Position numbers and translations under genes: made by a program. A DNA stretch of 64,000 bases from positions 4,092,001 to 4,156,000 of the forward strand of contig NC_018027.1 of the NCBI RefSeq assembly GCF_000266905.1, read 5' to 3'. This DNA comes from Mycolicibacterium chubuense NBB4 (GTDB lineage Bacteria > Actinomycetota > Actinomycetes > Mycobacteriales > Mycobacteriaceae). The notes under the pieces were generated by a model. That model was not told the DNA's origin and did no database searches. It saw nothing but the letters and a program-made list of their open reading frames with translations. Below are positions 31,185 through 40,310 of this stretch, piece after piece (position 1 is the stretch's first letter; each line of letters opens with the position of its first letter).

Positions 31185-32085
31185 CCCAGCTATCGAGATC
31201 CACGAACTGACGAAGAACTTCGGTGCGGTGCGCGCCCTCGACGGCCTCGATCTGAACGTCGCCGAAGGGGAGGTGCACGGCTTTCTCGGCCCCAACGGCG
31301 CGGGCAAGTCGACGACCATCCGCATCCTGCTCGGCCTGGCGCGCGCCGGCGCGGGCACCGCTCGCCTGCTCGGCGGCGACCCGTGGACCGACGCCGTCAC
31401 GCTGCACCGCCAACTCGCCTACGTGCCCGGTGATGTCACGCTGTGGCCCACGCTGACCGGCGGCGAGACGATCGACCTGCTGGCGCGCATGCGGGGTGGC
31501 ATCGACCAGAAGCGGCGCGCCGATCTCATCGAGCGTTTCGAACTCGACCCCACCAAGAGGGCACGCACCTACTCCAAGGGCAACCGCCAGAAGGTGTCTC
31601 TCGTCTCGGCGTTCTCCTCAGACGCCAGGCTCCTCCTGCTCGACGAACCGAGTAGCGGCCTCGATCCGTTGATGGAAAACGTCTTTCAGCAGTGCGTCGG
31701 CGAGGCCCGCGATCGCGGCGTCACCGTCCTGCTGTCCAGCCACATCCTCGCCGAGACCGAGGCACTGTGCGACCGCGTCACCATCATCCGGGCGGGCCGC
31801 ACCGTCGAGAGCGGCACGCTGGACTCGATGCGTCACCTGTCGCGCACCTCGATCAAAGCCGAGATGCTGTACGACGGACTCGATCTCAGTTGCATCCCGG
31901 GGGTCGAGGACGTCAGCATCGAGGGCCGAACGGTACGCGCCCAGGTCGACAGCGACAGCCTGGCCGAGGTGATCAGGGCCCTCGGCGAGGCAGGCGTGCG
32001 CAGCCTGGTCAGCCAGCCGCCGACGCTGGAGGAGCTCTTCCTCCGGCACTACCACACGGATACCCCCGAGCAGGTGACGGCATGA
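31177..32085 (+). CDS. ABC exporter ATPase (Rv1218c-like)
   Basis: 302 aa. Walker [10 protein letters not shown] (about 39-47), Q-loop region, a slightly divergent signature [11 protein letters not shown], Walker [15 protein letters not shown], and the H-loop in [12 protein letters not shown]. This is the DrrA/CcmA-like class of drug exporters. In M. tuberculosis the orthologous pair confers tetronasin-type and multidrug efflux. Starts within the repressor gene (8-bp overlap) and ends in ATGA with the permease, so all three are one operon. Confidence 0.9.
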   Translation: MSDPAIEIHELTKNFGAVRALDGLDLNVAEGEVHGFLGPNGAGKSTTIRILLGLARAGAGTARLLGGDPWTDAVTLHRQLAYVPGDVTLWPTLTGGETIDLLARMRGGIDQKRRADLIERFELDPTKRARTYSKGNRQKVSLVSAFSSDARLLLLDEPSSGLDPLMENVFQQCVGEARDRGVTVLLSSHILAETEALCDRVTIIRAGRTVESGTLDSMRHLSRTSIKAEMLYDGLDLSCIPGVEDVSIEGRTVRAQVDSDSLAEVIRALGEAGVRSLVSQPPTLEELFLRHYHTDTPEQVTA

Positions 32086-33728
32086 CCGCGGTCATCGAGC
32101 GCCCGCACCAGCCCGCGCACCAGGCCCGCCGGAATGGCACCGGCATGACGGGAACCCTTGGGCTCCTCCGGCTCTACGCACGACGCGACCGCATCGTGCT
32201 GCCGCTGTGGGTGCTGCTGTTGTCGGTGCCGCTGTCCACGGTGTACGTCGGCAGCATCGAGACCGTCTATCCCAGCGCCGCAGATCGCGCGACGTTGGCC
32301 GCGTCGATCATGGCCAGCCCGGCGCAGCGCGCGCTGTACGGGCAGGTGTTCAACGACAGCGTCGGCGCAGTCGGTATCTGGAAGGCCGGCATGTTCCACG
32401 TGCTGATCGCCGTGGCGGTGATCCTCACGGTGATCCGACACACCCGCGCCGACGAGGAGACCGGTCGCAGCGAGCTTCTCGACTCCACCGCGGTCGGCCG
32501 CTATGCCGGCCTGACCGCGGCGGTACTGCTGGCGGGTGGCGCCTCGGTACTGACGGGTCTCGTCGGCGCCGCGGGCCTGCTCACCCAGGACATCCCGGCG
32601 GCGGGGTCACTGGCGTTCGGGGCCGCGCTGGCCTGCTCCGGGCTGGTGTTCACGGCGGTGGCGGCGGTGAGCGCGCAGCTGTCCTCGAGCGCCCGGTTCG
32701 CGCGCAGCGTCGCGTTCGGCGCGCTCGGGGTGGCGTTCACGCTGCGGGCGGTCGGCGACGCCGGTGCGGGGGCGCAGGCGCTCACGTGGTTGTCGCCTCT
32801 GGGCTGGTCGCTGCAGGTGCGGCCGTATGCGGGCGACCGGTTCTGGGTGCTCGGCCTGCACCTGGCGCTCACCGCGCTCCTTCTCGTCCTCGCGTACACC
32901 CTGCTCTCCCGGCGCGACGTCGGCGCGGGGCTTCTCGCCGAGCGGCGGGGCCCGGCCCGCGGCGGACGGCGCCTGCGCGGGGTGCTCGCGCTGGCGTGGC
33001 GGCTGGACCGGGGCTCGCTGATCGTGTGGACCGTCGGTCTGGCGCTGTACGGCGCAATCATCGGCAGCATCGTGCACGGCATCGGCGACGAGATCGGCGG
33101 CAGCCAGATCGCGCGTGACGTGGTGACGCGCCTCGGCGGCACCGATGCCATGGAGCAGGCGTTCATCGCGGTGGCGTTCAGCATGCTCGGCATGGTCACC
33201 GCGGCGTTCGCGATCTCGCTGGCCCTGCGGCTGTACCAGGAGGAGTCCAGCGGGCACGCCGAGACGGTGCTGGCGAGCGCTGTCAGCCGAACCCGTTGGC
33301 TGACAGGTCATTTGGTGTTCGCCCTGGGCGGTCCGGCCGTGGCGCTGCTGATCGCCGGGCTGGTCACCGGGCTCGCCTACGGCGCCGCCGCGGGCGACAT
33401 CCCGGGCGTGCTGCCGAGAGTGCTGGGCACGGCGGCCGTCCAGTTGCCGGCGGTGTGGCTGCTCGCCGCCGTCACGGTGGCGTTGTTCGGCGTGCTGCCG
33501 CGTTTCACGCCGGTCGGCTGGGGCGTGCTCGTCGCGTTCATCGCGGTGTTCATGCTCGGCTCGCTGTCCGGGGCGCCGCAGTGGTTGCTCGACCTCGAAC
33601 CCTTCACCCACGTCCCGCATGTCGGCATCGGCGATTTCACGCCGGTGCCGCTGCTGTGGCTGCTGACCCTCGACGCGGCGCTGATCGCGTTGGGCGCCAT
33701 CGGTTTTCGCCGCCGCGATCTGCGCTGA
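32082..33728 (+). CDS. ABC exporter permease, tetronasin-type (Rv1217c-like)
   Basis: 548 aa, the same length I recall for Rv1217c. About 12 hydrophobic segments in two similar halves: the first half from [20 protein letters not shown], the second from [20 protein letters not shown]. Each half opens with an Arg-rich amphipathic segment before the first helix, typical of ABC-2-like exporters that carry both membrane domains in one chain. It works with the ATPase encoded just upstream (ATGA overlap). Substrate in this organism is unknown. Confidence 0.88.
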   Translation: MTAVIERPHQPAHQARRNGTGMTGTLGLLRLYARRDRIVLPLWVLLLSVPLSTVYVGSIETVYPSAADRATLAASIMASPAQRALYGQVFNDSVGAVGIWKAGMFHVLIAVAVILTVIRHTRADEETGRSELLDSTAVGRYAGLTAAVLLAGGASVLTGLVGAAGLLTQDIPAAGSLAFGAALACSGLVFTAVAAVSAQLSSSARFARSVAFGALGVAFTLRAVGDAGAGAQALTWLSPLGWSLQVRPYAGDRFWVLGLHLALTALLLVLAYTLLSRRDVGAGLLAERRGPARGGRRLRGVLALAWRLDRGSLIVWTVGLALYGAIIGSIVHGIGDEIGGSQIARDVVTRLGGTDAMEQAFIAVAFSMLGMVTAAFAISLALRLYQEESSGHAETVLASAVSRTRWLTGHLVFALGGPAVALLIAGLVTGLAYGAAAGDIPGVLPRVLGTAAVQLPAVWLLAAVTVALFGVLPRFTPVGWGVLVAFIAVFMLGSLSGAPQWLLDLEPFTHVPHVGIGDFTPVPLLWLLTLDAALIALGAIGFRRRDLR

Positions 33729-33738
33729 GGAGGACGCC

Positions 33739-34413
33739 GTGAAGCTCACCCTGCAGGCTGTGAGTTCCTTCGTGCTGGGCCTGGCGTTCTTCGGGCTGGT
33801 CCTGTTTCTACCGGCCGGCACGTTCGACTACTGGCAGGCCTGGGTGTTCGTCGCGGTGTTCTCGGTGTCGACTTTCGTTCCCAGCACCTACCTGGCGATC
33901 CGTCACCCCGATGCCCTGTCCCGCAGGATGAAGGCCGGACCGACGGCCGAAACCCGCCCCGCGCAACGCATCATCATCACCGCGATCTTTCTCCTGGGCA
34001 TCGCGGTGATGGTCGTCAGCGCGCTCGACTGGCGCTTCGGCTGGTCGACCGTCCCGGTGTGGCTCGTGATCGCGGGCGAGGTGCTGGTCGCCGCCGGACT
34101 GGTCGGCGCGCAGCTGGTGGTGATCCAGAACAACTACGCCGGCGCCAGCATCACCGTCGAGGAGGGCCAGCCGCTGGTGTCCACCGGGCTGTACGGGATC
34201 GTGCGGCACCCGATGTACACCGGGTCGCTGATCATGATGCTCGGCACTCCGCTCGCGCTGGGCTCGCTGTGGGGCCTGCCCGTCGTGCTGGCGGCGGTCC
34301 CGGTGCTGGCGGCACGCATCCTCGACGAGGAGAAGGCACTGACCACCGAGTTGGCCGGCTATCCCGAGTACACGCAGCGGGTGCGGTATCGGCTGATCCC
34401 CGGCGTGTGGTGA
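33739..34413 (+). CDS. Isoprenylcysteine carboxyl methyltransferase-like membrane protein (Rv1216c-like)
   Basis: 224 aa with about five transmembrane helices. The C-terminal ICMT/PEMT core contains the conserved LVSTGLYGIVRHPMYTGSLI (about 149-168) and the acidic end ILDEEKALTTELAGYPEYTQ, the SAM-binding signature of the isoprenylcysteine methyltransferase superfamily. The methyl acceptor in bacteria is unknown; lipids are likely. GTG start with GAGGAGG just upstream, 10 bp after the permease stop, so it is the fourth gene of the TetR operon. Confidence 0.8.
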   Translation: MKLTLQAVSSFVLGLAFFGLVLFLPAGTFDYWQAWVFVAVFSVSTFVPSTYLAIRHPDALSRRMKAGPTAETRPAQRIIITAIFLLGIAVMVVSALDWRFGWSTVPVWLVIAGEVLVAAGLVGAQLVVIQNNYAGASITVEEGQPLVSTGLYGIVRHPMYTGSLIMMLGTPLALGSLWGLPVVLAAVPVLAARILDEEKALTTELAGYPEYTQRVRYRLIPGVW

Positions 34414-34434
34414 TCCGGCGCCCATACTGATGCC

Positions 34435-35031
34435 ATGGAGCTGCTGACCGGGTTCGGGCTGGCGACCGCGGCAGGGCTCAACGCGTACATCCCGCTGCTG
34501 GCGTTGGGGCTGCTCGCCCGGTTCACCGACCTGGTCGCGCTCCCGGCGGGGTGGTCGTGGCTGGAGAACGGCTGGGTGATGGCGATCGTCGCCGTGCTGC
34601 TCGTGGTCGAGATCGGTGCGGACAAGGTGCCCGCGCTCGACACGGTCAACGACACGGTCCAGACGTTCATCCGGCCCACCGCGGGCGGCATCGTGTTCGG
34701 CTCCGGCACCGCGGCCCAGACCGCCGCCGTCACCGATCCCGGTGCCTTCGCCCAGTCGGGTCAGTGGATCCCCGTCGTGCTGGGGATCATCGTCGCGCTG
34801 GTGGTGTCGCTGACGAAGTCCACGGTGCGGCCAGCCGCGAACGTGGCCACGGCCGGCATGGCAGCCCCGGTCCTGAGCACCGTCGAGGACGTCGTCAGCG
34901 TGGTGCTCGTGGTGCTCGCGATCCTGGTGCCGGTGCTGGTCCTGGCGGCGCTGATCGCGCTCGGCTGGGCCGCGGTCCGGCTGATCCGGCGGCGCCGGCG
35001 CAGACCGGTGGCCGGGAGCGGTACTCGCTGA
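34435..35031 (+). CDS. DUF4126 membrane protein
   Basis: 198 aa. Several hydrophobic helices (TAAGLNAYIPLLALGLLARF, VMAIVAVLLVVEIGADKVPA, VVLGIIVALVVSLTKSTVRP and a long C-terminal helix), ending in an Arg-rich cytoplasmic tail. The motif GLNAYIPLL near the start and EIGADKVPALDTVNDTVQT are DUF4126 hallmarks. Function unknown. CATACT at 34423-34428 lies 6 nt before the ATG, suggesting its own leaderless transcript in addition to read-through. Confidence 0.75.
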   Translation: MELLTGFGLATAAGLNAYIPLLALGLLARFTDLVALPAGWSWLENGWVMAIVAVLLVVEIGADKVPALDTVNDTVQTFIRPTAGGIVFGSGTAAQTAAVTDPGAFAQSGQWIPVVLGIIVALVVSLTKSTVRPAANVATAGMAAPVLSTVEDVVSVVLVVLAILVPVLVLAALIALGWAAVRLIRRRRRRPVAGSGTR

Positions 35032-35052
35032 CGACACGGGTACCCGTGCGCC

Positions 35053-35535
35053 ATGCAGACGTTCCTGCCGTGTCCCGGGTTCGCCGATTCCGCCGGTGTG
35101 CTCGACACCAAGAGGCTCGGCAAGCAGCGCGTCGAGACCATCCAGGTGCTGCGGGCGCTGACCGTGGCAGGCTACGGCTGGCGGCACCACCCGGCCGCGG
35201 CGATGTGGGCCGGCTACGAGGAGGCGCTCGTCCGCTACGGCCTCGAGGTCTGCCGGCTCTGGTGCAGCCAGGGCCGGGCCGACACCTGCGCGGCCACGCT
35301 GGTCACCGATCTGACGGAGGGCACGGGACTGACCGTGATCCGGACCCAGGACGACCTGGCCGCCGCCGGCGAGTTGCCGCCGTGGCTCGGTGATCCGGCG
35401 CTGCACCAGAGCCACCAGTCAGCGCTGGTGCGCAAGGACCCCGGGCACTACCGGCCGCTGTTCCCCGACGTCGCCGACGACCTGCCGTACGTGTGGCCCG
35501 CGTCGGACAGAGCGCGCCGAGTGCCCGCCGGCTGA
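35053..35535 (+). CDS. MSMEG_6728/T4 endonuclease V-like protein (putative pyrimidine-dimer glycosylase)
   Basis: 160 aa. The N-terminus QTFLPCPGFADSAGVLDTKRLGKQRVETIQVL followed by WRHHPAAAMW matches a small actinobacterial family annotated as pyrimidine-dimer DNA glycosylase/endonuclease V. Conserved features are LDxKRLxKQRxE and HP..MW. The repair activity has not, to my knowledge, been shown for this subfamily. The protein is soluble. It starts 21 bp after the DUF4126 stop and ends 12 bp before the convergent glgC stop. Confidence 0.65.
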   Translation: MQTFLPCPGFADSAGVLDTKRLGKQRVETIQVLRALTVAGYGWRHHPAAAMWAGYEEALVRYGLEVCRLWCSQGRADTCAATLVTDLTEGTGLTVIRTQDDLAAAGELPPWLGDPALHQSHQSALVRKDPGHYRPLFPDVADDLPYVWPASDRARRVPAG

Positions 35536-35547
35536 GCCCGATCCGGG

Positions 35548-36762
35548 CTACACCCAGACGCCCTTGCCGACCGCGACCACTCCGCCCGCACTGATCGAGA
35601 ACCGCTCGCGGTCCTTGTCGAGGTCGACGCCGACCATCTCCCCGGGCCCGACCACCACGTTCTTGTCCAGGATCGCGTGCCGGACCACCGCGCCGCGGCC
35701 GATCCGCGCGCCGGGCATGATCACGCTGCCTTCGACGATCGCCCCGTCGTCGACGACGACGTTCGAGGACAGCACCGAATTGCGCACCGAGGCAGCCGAA
35801 ATGATGCTGCCCGCGCCTACCACGGATTCCTGGGCCGACCCGCCGTTGACGAACTTGGCCGGGGCCAGGTTCTCCGAGCTGCCCCGGATCGGCCAGCGCT
35901 TGTTGTACAGATTGAAGATCGGGTGCACCGACACCAGGTCCATGTGCGCGTCGTAGAACGCGTCCAGCGTCCCGACGTCGCGCCAGTAGCCGTGGTCGCG
36001 TTCGGTCGCCCCGGGCACCTCGTTGTTGTTGAAGTCGTACACCGCGGCCATCCCGTCGGTCACGAGCCGGGGGATGATGTCGCCGCCCATGTCGTGGTCG
36101 GAGTCGTCGTCCTCGGCGTCGGCGCGGATGGCGTCGATGAGCACCTTGGTCGTGAAGATGTAGTTGCCCATCGACACGAACGTCTGCTCGGGGTCATCGG
36201 GGGTGCCGGGCGGGTCCGCCGGCTTCTCGATGAACGACCGGATCCGGCCGGAGTCGTCGGAGTCGATGCAGCCGAACGCGGTGGCTTCCGCGCGCGGCAC
36301 CCGGATTCCGGCGACGGTCGCCCCGGCGCCGCTCTCGATGTGCTGCTGGACCATCTGCTCGGGGTCCATCCGATAGACGTGGTCGGCGCCGAAGATCACG
36401 ATGTAGTCGGGGTCCTCGTCGTAGATCAGGTTCATCGACTGGTAGATGGCGTCCGCCGACCCGGTGTACCAGCGCGGGCCGAGCCGCTGCTGAGCCGGCA
36501 CCGGGGTGATGTACTCCCCCGCGAGCCCGGACAGCCGCCAATTCTGCGAGATGTGGCGGTCCAGCGAATGCGACTTGTACTGGGTGAGAACACAGATCCG
36601 CAGATACCGGGCGTTGACGAGGTTGGACAGCACGAAGTCGATGAGCCGGTAAGCGCCTCCGAACGGGACGGCGGGCTTGGCCCGGTCGGCCGTCAGCGGA
36701 TACAGCCGCTTCCCTTCGCCGCCGGCGAGGACTATGCCCAACACATGTGGCGCTTCCCTCAT
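35548..36762 (-). CDS. glgC: Glucose-1-phosphate adenylyltransferase GlgC
   Basis: 404 aa. Makes ADP-glucose from ATP and glucose-1-phosphate for glycogen and capsular alpha-glucan. The nucleotidyltransferase signature is at the N-terminus ([20 protein letters not shown], about 12-31). The catalytic Asp is in [10 protein letters not shown], the glucose-1-P contact in FIEKPAD, and a left-handed beta-helix runs from about 290 ([20 protein letters not shown]). Length and motifs match Rv1213. TAGGTT at 36769-36774 (minus) lies 6 nt before the ATG, so the mRNA is probably leaderless. Divergent from glgA/M. Confidence 0.96.
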   Translation of the reverse strand: MREAPHVLGIVLAGGEGKRLYPLTADRAKPAVPFGGAYRLIDFVLSNLVNARYLRICVLTQYKSHSLDRHISQNWRLSGLAGEYITPVPAQQRLGPRWYTGSADAIYQSMNLIYDEDPDYIVIFGADHVYRMDPEQMVQQHIESGAGATVAGIRVPRAEATAFGCIDSDDSGRIRSFIEKPADPPGTPDDPEQTFVSMGNYIFTTKVLIDAIRADAEDDDSDHDMGGDIIPRLVTDGMAAVYDFNNNEVPGATERDHGYWRDVGTLDAFYDAHMDLVSVHPIFNLYNKRWPIRGSSENLAPAKFVNGGSAQESVVGAGSIISAASVRNSVLSSNVVVDDGAIVEGSVIMPGARIGRGAVVRHAILDKNVVVGPGEMVGVDLDKDRERFSISAGGVVAVGKGVWV

Positions 36763-36768
36763 GCTGCC

Positions 36769-36887
36769 AACCTATCGGCAGGAAGTGTCAAGGGCCACCC
36801 ATTCGCCCTATTGCGGCGACGGGTTCTCGGGCTGTCCATCAAGACAATTGGTGATGCGGCGCAGCCGCTGACGAATTTGGATACGGT
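36769..36887. promoter_or_regulatory. Divergent glgC/glgA(M) promoter region
   Basis: Two outward promoters: TAGGTT on the minus strand (36774 to 36769) for glgC and TACGGT on the plus strand (36882-36887) for glgA/M. Each ends 6 nt before its start codon, so both transcripts look leaderless. About 100 bp lies between for a shared regulator; no clear operator is seen. Confidence 0.5.
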
Positions 36888-36893
36888 CACACC

Positions 36894-38057
36894 ATGCGGG
36901 TGGCGATGATGACTCGGGAATATCCACCGGAGGTCTACGGCGGTGCAGGGGTCCACGTCACCGAACTCGTTGCGCAGTTGCGGCATCTGTGCGAGGTCGA
37001 TGTGCACTGCATGGGCGCGCCGCGGTCCGGCGCGACGGTCGCCCAGCCCGACCCCGCACTGGCGGGCGCCAACCCCGCACTGGCGACACTGTCGGCCGAT
37101 CTGAACATGGTCAACACCGCTTCGCAGGCCACCGTCGTGCACTCGCACACCTGGTACGCGGGGATGGCCGGGCACCTGGCGGCCCTGCTCTACGGCGTGC
37201 CGCACGTGCTGACGGCGCACTCGCTGGAGCCGATGCGGCCGTGGAAGGCCGAGCAGCTCGGCGGTGGCTACCGCATCTCGTCGTGGGTGGAGAAGACGGC
37301 CGTCGAAGCCGCCGACGCGGTGATCGCGGTGAGCTCGGGCATGCGGGAGGACGTCCTGAGCACGTATCCGACCCTGGACCCGAACCGGGTGCACGTGGTG
37401 CGCAACGGCATCGACACGGCGGTCTGGTATCCGGCCGCCGCCGAGGGCAGCGGCTCCGTGCTGGCTGAGCTCGGCGTCGACCCGGCGCGACCGATCGTCG
37501 CGTTCGTTGGCAGGATCACCCGGCAGAAGGGCGTCGCGCACCTGGTCGCGGCGGCGCACCATTTCGCGCCCGAGGTCCAGCTGGTGCTCTGCGCGGGCGC
37601 ACCGGACACCCCCGAGATCGCCGAAGAGGTGGCGTCGGCGGTGCAGGAGCTGTCCCGCGCACGCACCGGGGTGTTCTGGGTGCGGGAGATGTTGCCCACT
37701 CACAAGATCCGCGAAATCCTGTCGGCGGCAACAGTTTTCGTGTGCCCTTCGGTGTACGAGCCGTTGGGCATCGTCAACCTCGAGGCGATGGCATGCGGGA
37801 CGGCGGTGGTGGCCTCCGATGTCGGCGGCATCCCGGAGGTGGTCGCCGACGAGCAGACGGGTCTGCTGGTGCACTACAACGCCAGCGACAGCGGAGCTTT
37901 CGAGCGGGAATTGGCGGCCGCGGTCAACGCGCTGGTGGGCGAGCCCGAACGAGCCAGTCGATACGGATCGGCCGGACGGCAGCGCTGCATCGACGAATTC
38001 TCGTGGGCCCAGATCGCCGAGCAGACGCTCGAGATCTACCGCAAGGTCGCCTCGTGA
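36894..38057 (+). CDS. glgM: GT4 glucosyltransferase GlgA/GlgM (ADP-glucose-dependent glucan/maltose-1-phosphate synthase)
   Basis: 387 aa, a GT-B fold family 4 glycosyltransferase. N-terminal domain: MTREYPPEVYGGAGVHVTEL and HTWYAGMAGHLAALLYGVPHV. C-terminal nucleotide-sugar domain: VAFVGRITRQKG and the EX7E motif in SVYEPLGIVNLEAMACGTAVVA. Mycobacterial members (Rv1212c) were first called GlgA and later shown to make alpha-maltose-1-phosphate from ADP-glucose for the GlgE pathway. Paired divergently with glgC, which supplies the donor. Confidence 0.92.
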   Translation: MRVAMMTREYPPEVYGGAGVHVTELVAQLRHLCEVDVHCMGAPRSGATVAQPDPALAGANPALATLSADLNMVNTASQATVVHSHTWYAGMAGHLAALLYGVPHVLTAHSLEPMRPWKAEQLGGGYRISSWVEKTAVEAADAVIAVSSGMREDVLSTYPTLDPNRVHVVRNGIDTAVWYPAAAEGSGSVLAELGVDPARPIVAFVGRITRQKGVAHLVAAAHHFAPEVQLVLCAGAPDTPEIAEEVASAVQELSRARTGVFWVREMLPTHKIREILSAATVFVCPSVYEPLGIVNLEAMACGTAVVASDVGGIPEVVADEQTGLLVHYNASDSGAFERELAAAVNALVGEPERASRYGSAGRQRCIDEFSWAQIAEQTLEIYRKVAS

Positions 38058-38067
38058 GCCCGCAACG

Positions 38068-38235
38068 CTAGCTCGTCACGCCCTTGAGTTCGTCGCCGAG
38101 TGCGGCGGCCTCTTCGGGGGTCAACTCGACGACGAGCCGGCCGCCGCCTTCCAGTGGTACTCGCATCACGATGCCGCGCCCCTCCTTGGTTGCTTCCAGT
38201 GGACCGTCTCCGGTCCGGGGCTTCATCGCCGCCAT
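38068..38235 (-). CDS. Small DUF3117 protein (Rv1211-like)
   Basis: 55 aa, too short for many gene callers but clearly real. ATG at 38235 follows GGAGGGAGC, and the sequence AAMKPRTGDGPLEATKEGRG, then RVPLEGGGRLVVELTPEE, is almost invariant among actinobacteria. DUF3117 proteins are soluble; the M. tuberculosis counterpart has been described as a calmodulin-like Ca2+-binding protein. No EF-hand is visible here, so that function is not supported by the sequence itself. It converges with glgA/M, with stops 10 bp apart. Confidence 0.85.
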   Translation of the reverse strand: MAAMKPRTGDGPLEATKEGRGIVMRVPLEGGGRLVVELTPEEAAALGDELKGVTS

Positions 38236-38372
38236 CGAGTGCTCCCTCCACAATGGGCGTGCCCGTCAGGGCCCGATTGTCCGTGCAAACCGCGGTGCTG
38301 CGCACTCATCGACGAACAGTGACGACCGCTGACAGAACCCGGCTCTGAACTGCTACAGACCTCCATTGTTCC

Positions 38373-39278
38373 CTATCCAGGCCAGCTCGTGTGCGAAGAC
38401 CCGGCTATCGCCGGTTCTGCGCCCGGCTTGACGGCCTCGACGAAGTAGCCGCGGGGCACACCGGCGGCGTCGAGCGGCGCGGCCGGCGCGCTCGACCGGC
38501 CCCACGCGTGGCCCGGTTCGGCGACGTCGGTCACGCGGCTCGACCACCCGTGCACAGCGGCCAGCTCGCCCGGTGCATCGGTGGCGAACAGCCACGGTGA
38601 ACCCTGCTCGGCCATCGATCGCAGCAGGGTCGCCATGAACGGCGCCTCCATCAGAGCCTTGCCGACGATGTCGTAGAGCAACACCGAGCCCGCCGCCGAC
38701 AGCGCGTCGACCTGCGCGAAGAGCGCGTGCACCGCGGCCTCGTCGAGGTACTGCAGCAGCCCCTCGATCAGCCAGACCGTGGGCCGGGCCGGATCGAATC
38801 CCGCCGAAGTGAGCACACCGGCCCACGCGTCGGCGAGGTCCACCCCGACGGCCACCCGCACACATCGCGGCCGCTCCCCGGCCAGCAGCTCGGCCTTGGC
38901 GGCGATGACCGCCGGCTGGTCGATCTCGAACACCGTGGTGCCCGCGGGCCACGCCAGCCGGTACGCCCGCGCGTCGAGGCCCGCGGCGAGGATCACCACC
39001 TGCCTGACCGTGCCGGTGGCCCGCAGCAGCGCCTCGTCCCAGAACCGGGTGCGGACCACGATCTGCGTCGTCGACCGCTCGCCGACGTCGGCGACCATGC
39101 GCTCGAGCATCGCCAGCCCCGCCGTCCCGGCCAGCCGTGCGGCGTACGGATCGGTGAACAGGCGATCGTCGCGGGTCGATTCGTGCGCCCGGATGGCGGC
39201 GACGAGAACGCCCGTGTCGGCCACCGCCTTGCGCTGCACCGGTGCAGGCACGTGGCCGTCGTGCGGCTGGTCGGCCAT
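38373..39278 (-). CDS. TIGR00027-family SAM-dependent methyltransferase
   Basis: 301 aa. Belongs to the large mycobacterial family of putative SAM methyltransferases (leucine carboxyl methyltransferase fold). Motifs: AHESTRDDRLFTDPYAARLAG near the N-terminus, TRFWDEALLRA, and the SAM motif VVILAAGLDARAYRLAWPAG (about 94-113) with FEIDQPAV. VWLIEGLLQYLDEAAVHALF follows. Substrate unknown. ATG overlaps the tag stop (ATGA), so it is part of the gpgS-DivIVA-like-tag run of coupled minus-strand genes. Confidence 0.9.
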   Translation of the reverse strand: MADQPHDGHVPAPVQRKAVADTGVLVAAIRAHESTRDDRLFTDPYAARLAGTAGLAMLERMVADVGERSTTQIVVRTRFWDEALLRATGTVRQVVILAAGLDARAYRLAWPAGTTVFEIDQPAVIAAKAELLAGERPRCVRVAVGVDLADAWAGVLTSAGFDPARPTVWLIEGLLQYLDEAAVHALFAQVDALSAAGSVLLYDIVGKALMEAPFMATLLRSMAEQGSPWLFATDAPGELAAVHGWSSRVTDVAEPGHAWGRSSAPAAPLDAAGVPRGYFVEAVKPGAEPAIAGSSHTSWPG

Positions 39279-39886
39279 CAGCTCGCCGCCCTCGGAACCC
39301 AGCAGTTGGCGACGTGGTCGTCCACCATCCCGGTGGCCTGCATCAACGCGTAGGCCGTCGTCGGGCCGACGAACCGGAACCCGCGCCGCTTGAGCTCCTT
39401 GGCCATGGCCGCGGACTCCGGCGTCACCGCCGCCACGAGCGACAGGTCGGTCGGACGCTCGCGGGTCGACCGGTCCGGCGGGGCGAAGGACCACAGCAGC
39501 TCGCCGAGGTCGACGCCGTCGTCGGCCAGGTCGGCGGCGGCCCGCGCGTTGGAGATCGTGGCCTCGATCTTCAGACGGTTGCGCACGATGCCCGGATCGG
39601 CCATCAGCCGCTCGACGTCGCGGTCGGTGTAGCGGGCGATCCGTTCGACGTCGAACCCGTCGAAGGCCGACCGGAAATTGTCGCGCTTGCGCAGGATGAT
39701 CAGCCAGGACAGCCCGCTCTGGAACGCTTCGAGGCTGATCCGCTCGAACAGCGCCGCGGAGTCGCGCACGGGACGCCCCCACTCGGTGTCGTGGTAGTCG
39801 CGGTAGAGCACGAAATCGTCTGACGACAGCCGTGATCGGTCGATCCAGCCGCATCGGATGCGGCGGTCGTCGGCAGGCGCTGTCAT
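39278..39886 (-). CDS. tag: DNA-3-methyladenine glycosylase I
   Basis: 202 aa. Excises 3-methyladenine from alkylated DNA. Signature residues: RCGWIDRSRLSSDDFVLYRDYHDTEWGRPV (the TEWG segment near 35), FERISLEAFQSGLSW with the catalytic-pocket aromatic residues, and GFRFVGPTTAYALMQATGMVDDH near the C-terminus with zinc-ligand His/Cys (VDDHVANCW). Length is usual for the family (Rv1210, tagA). ATGA overlaps on both sides couple it to its neighbours. Confidence 0.94.
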   Translation of the reverse strand: MTAPADDRRIRCGWIDRSRLSSDDFVLYRDYHDTEWGRPVRDSAALFERISLEAFQSGLSWLIILRKRDNFRSAFDGFDVERIARYTDRDVERLMADPGIVRNRLKIEATISNARAAADLADDGVDLGELLWSFAPPDRSTRERPTDLSLVAAVTPESAAMAKELKRRGFRFVGPTTAYALMQATGMVDDHVANCWVPRAAS

Positions 39887-40251
39887 GTCCCGTCCCGCGC
39901 GTCGTCGGAGTGCGCGGCGTGTACCCCCTCGGCGGGACGCTCGACCGCCGGCTCGTCGAGCCCTTGGGCGGCGCGCACCGCCGCGAGCTCGCCCCGGAGC
40001 TGGTCGAGTTCCTGCCCGAGCCGGTCGAGCACCCAGTCGACCTCGCTGGTCTTGTAGCCGCGCGCGGTCTGGGTGAATTTCACGGCGTCGACGTCGGCGC
40101 CCGTCACGCCCGAGGCCGGCAGCACGGTGGCGGTGGTCCCGCGCGGCAGCGGCGGCAGCACCTCTCCCCGGCCGAACAGCACGCTGCCCACGGCGAACAA
40201 CACGACGCCGATCAACACCAGCACCACGAGATAGAGCAGAACCAGGGTCAC
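39883..40251 (-). CDS. Membrane-anchored DivIVA-domain protein (Rv1209-like)
   Basis: 122 aa from GTG 40251, exactly the length I recall for Rv1209. One N-terminal transmembrane helix (TLVLLYLVVLVLIGVVLFAV), a short linker, then a DivIVA-like segment KFTQTARGYKTSEVDWVLDRLGQE (about 60-85) with coiled-coil continuation. It probably sits at the membrane near sites of wall synthesis, which is inference from the domain. CACTAT at 40258-40263 (minus), 6 nt before the GTG, may be its -10. Overlaps tag by ATGA. Confidence 0.8.
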   Translation of the reverse strand: MTLVLLYLVVLVLIGVVLFAVGSVLFGRGEVLPPLPRGTTATVLPASGVTGADVDAVKFTQTARGYKTSEVDWVLDRLGQELDQLRGELAAVRAAQGLDEPAVERPAEGVHAAHSDDARDGT

Positions 40252-40310
40252 GCCTCGATAGTGCCCGACGACGCCGACAAGAGCCTCCGTTCCCCCGTCG
40301 GAAAGGGGGG

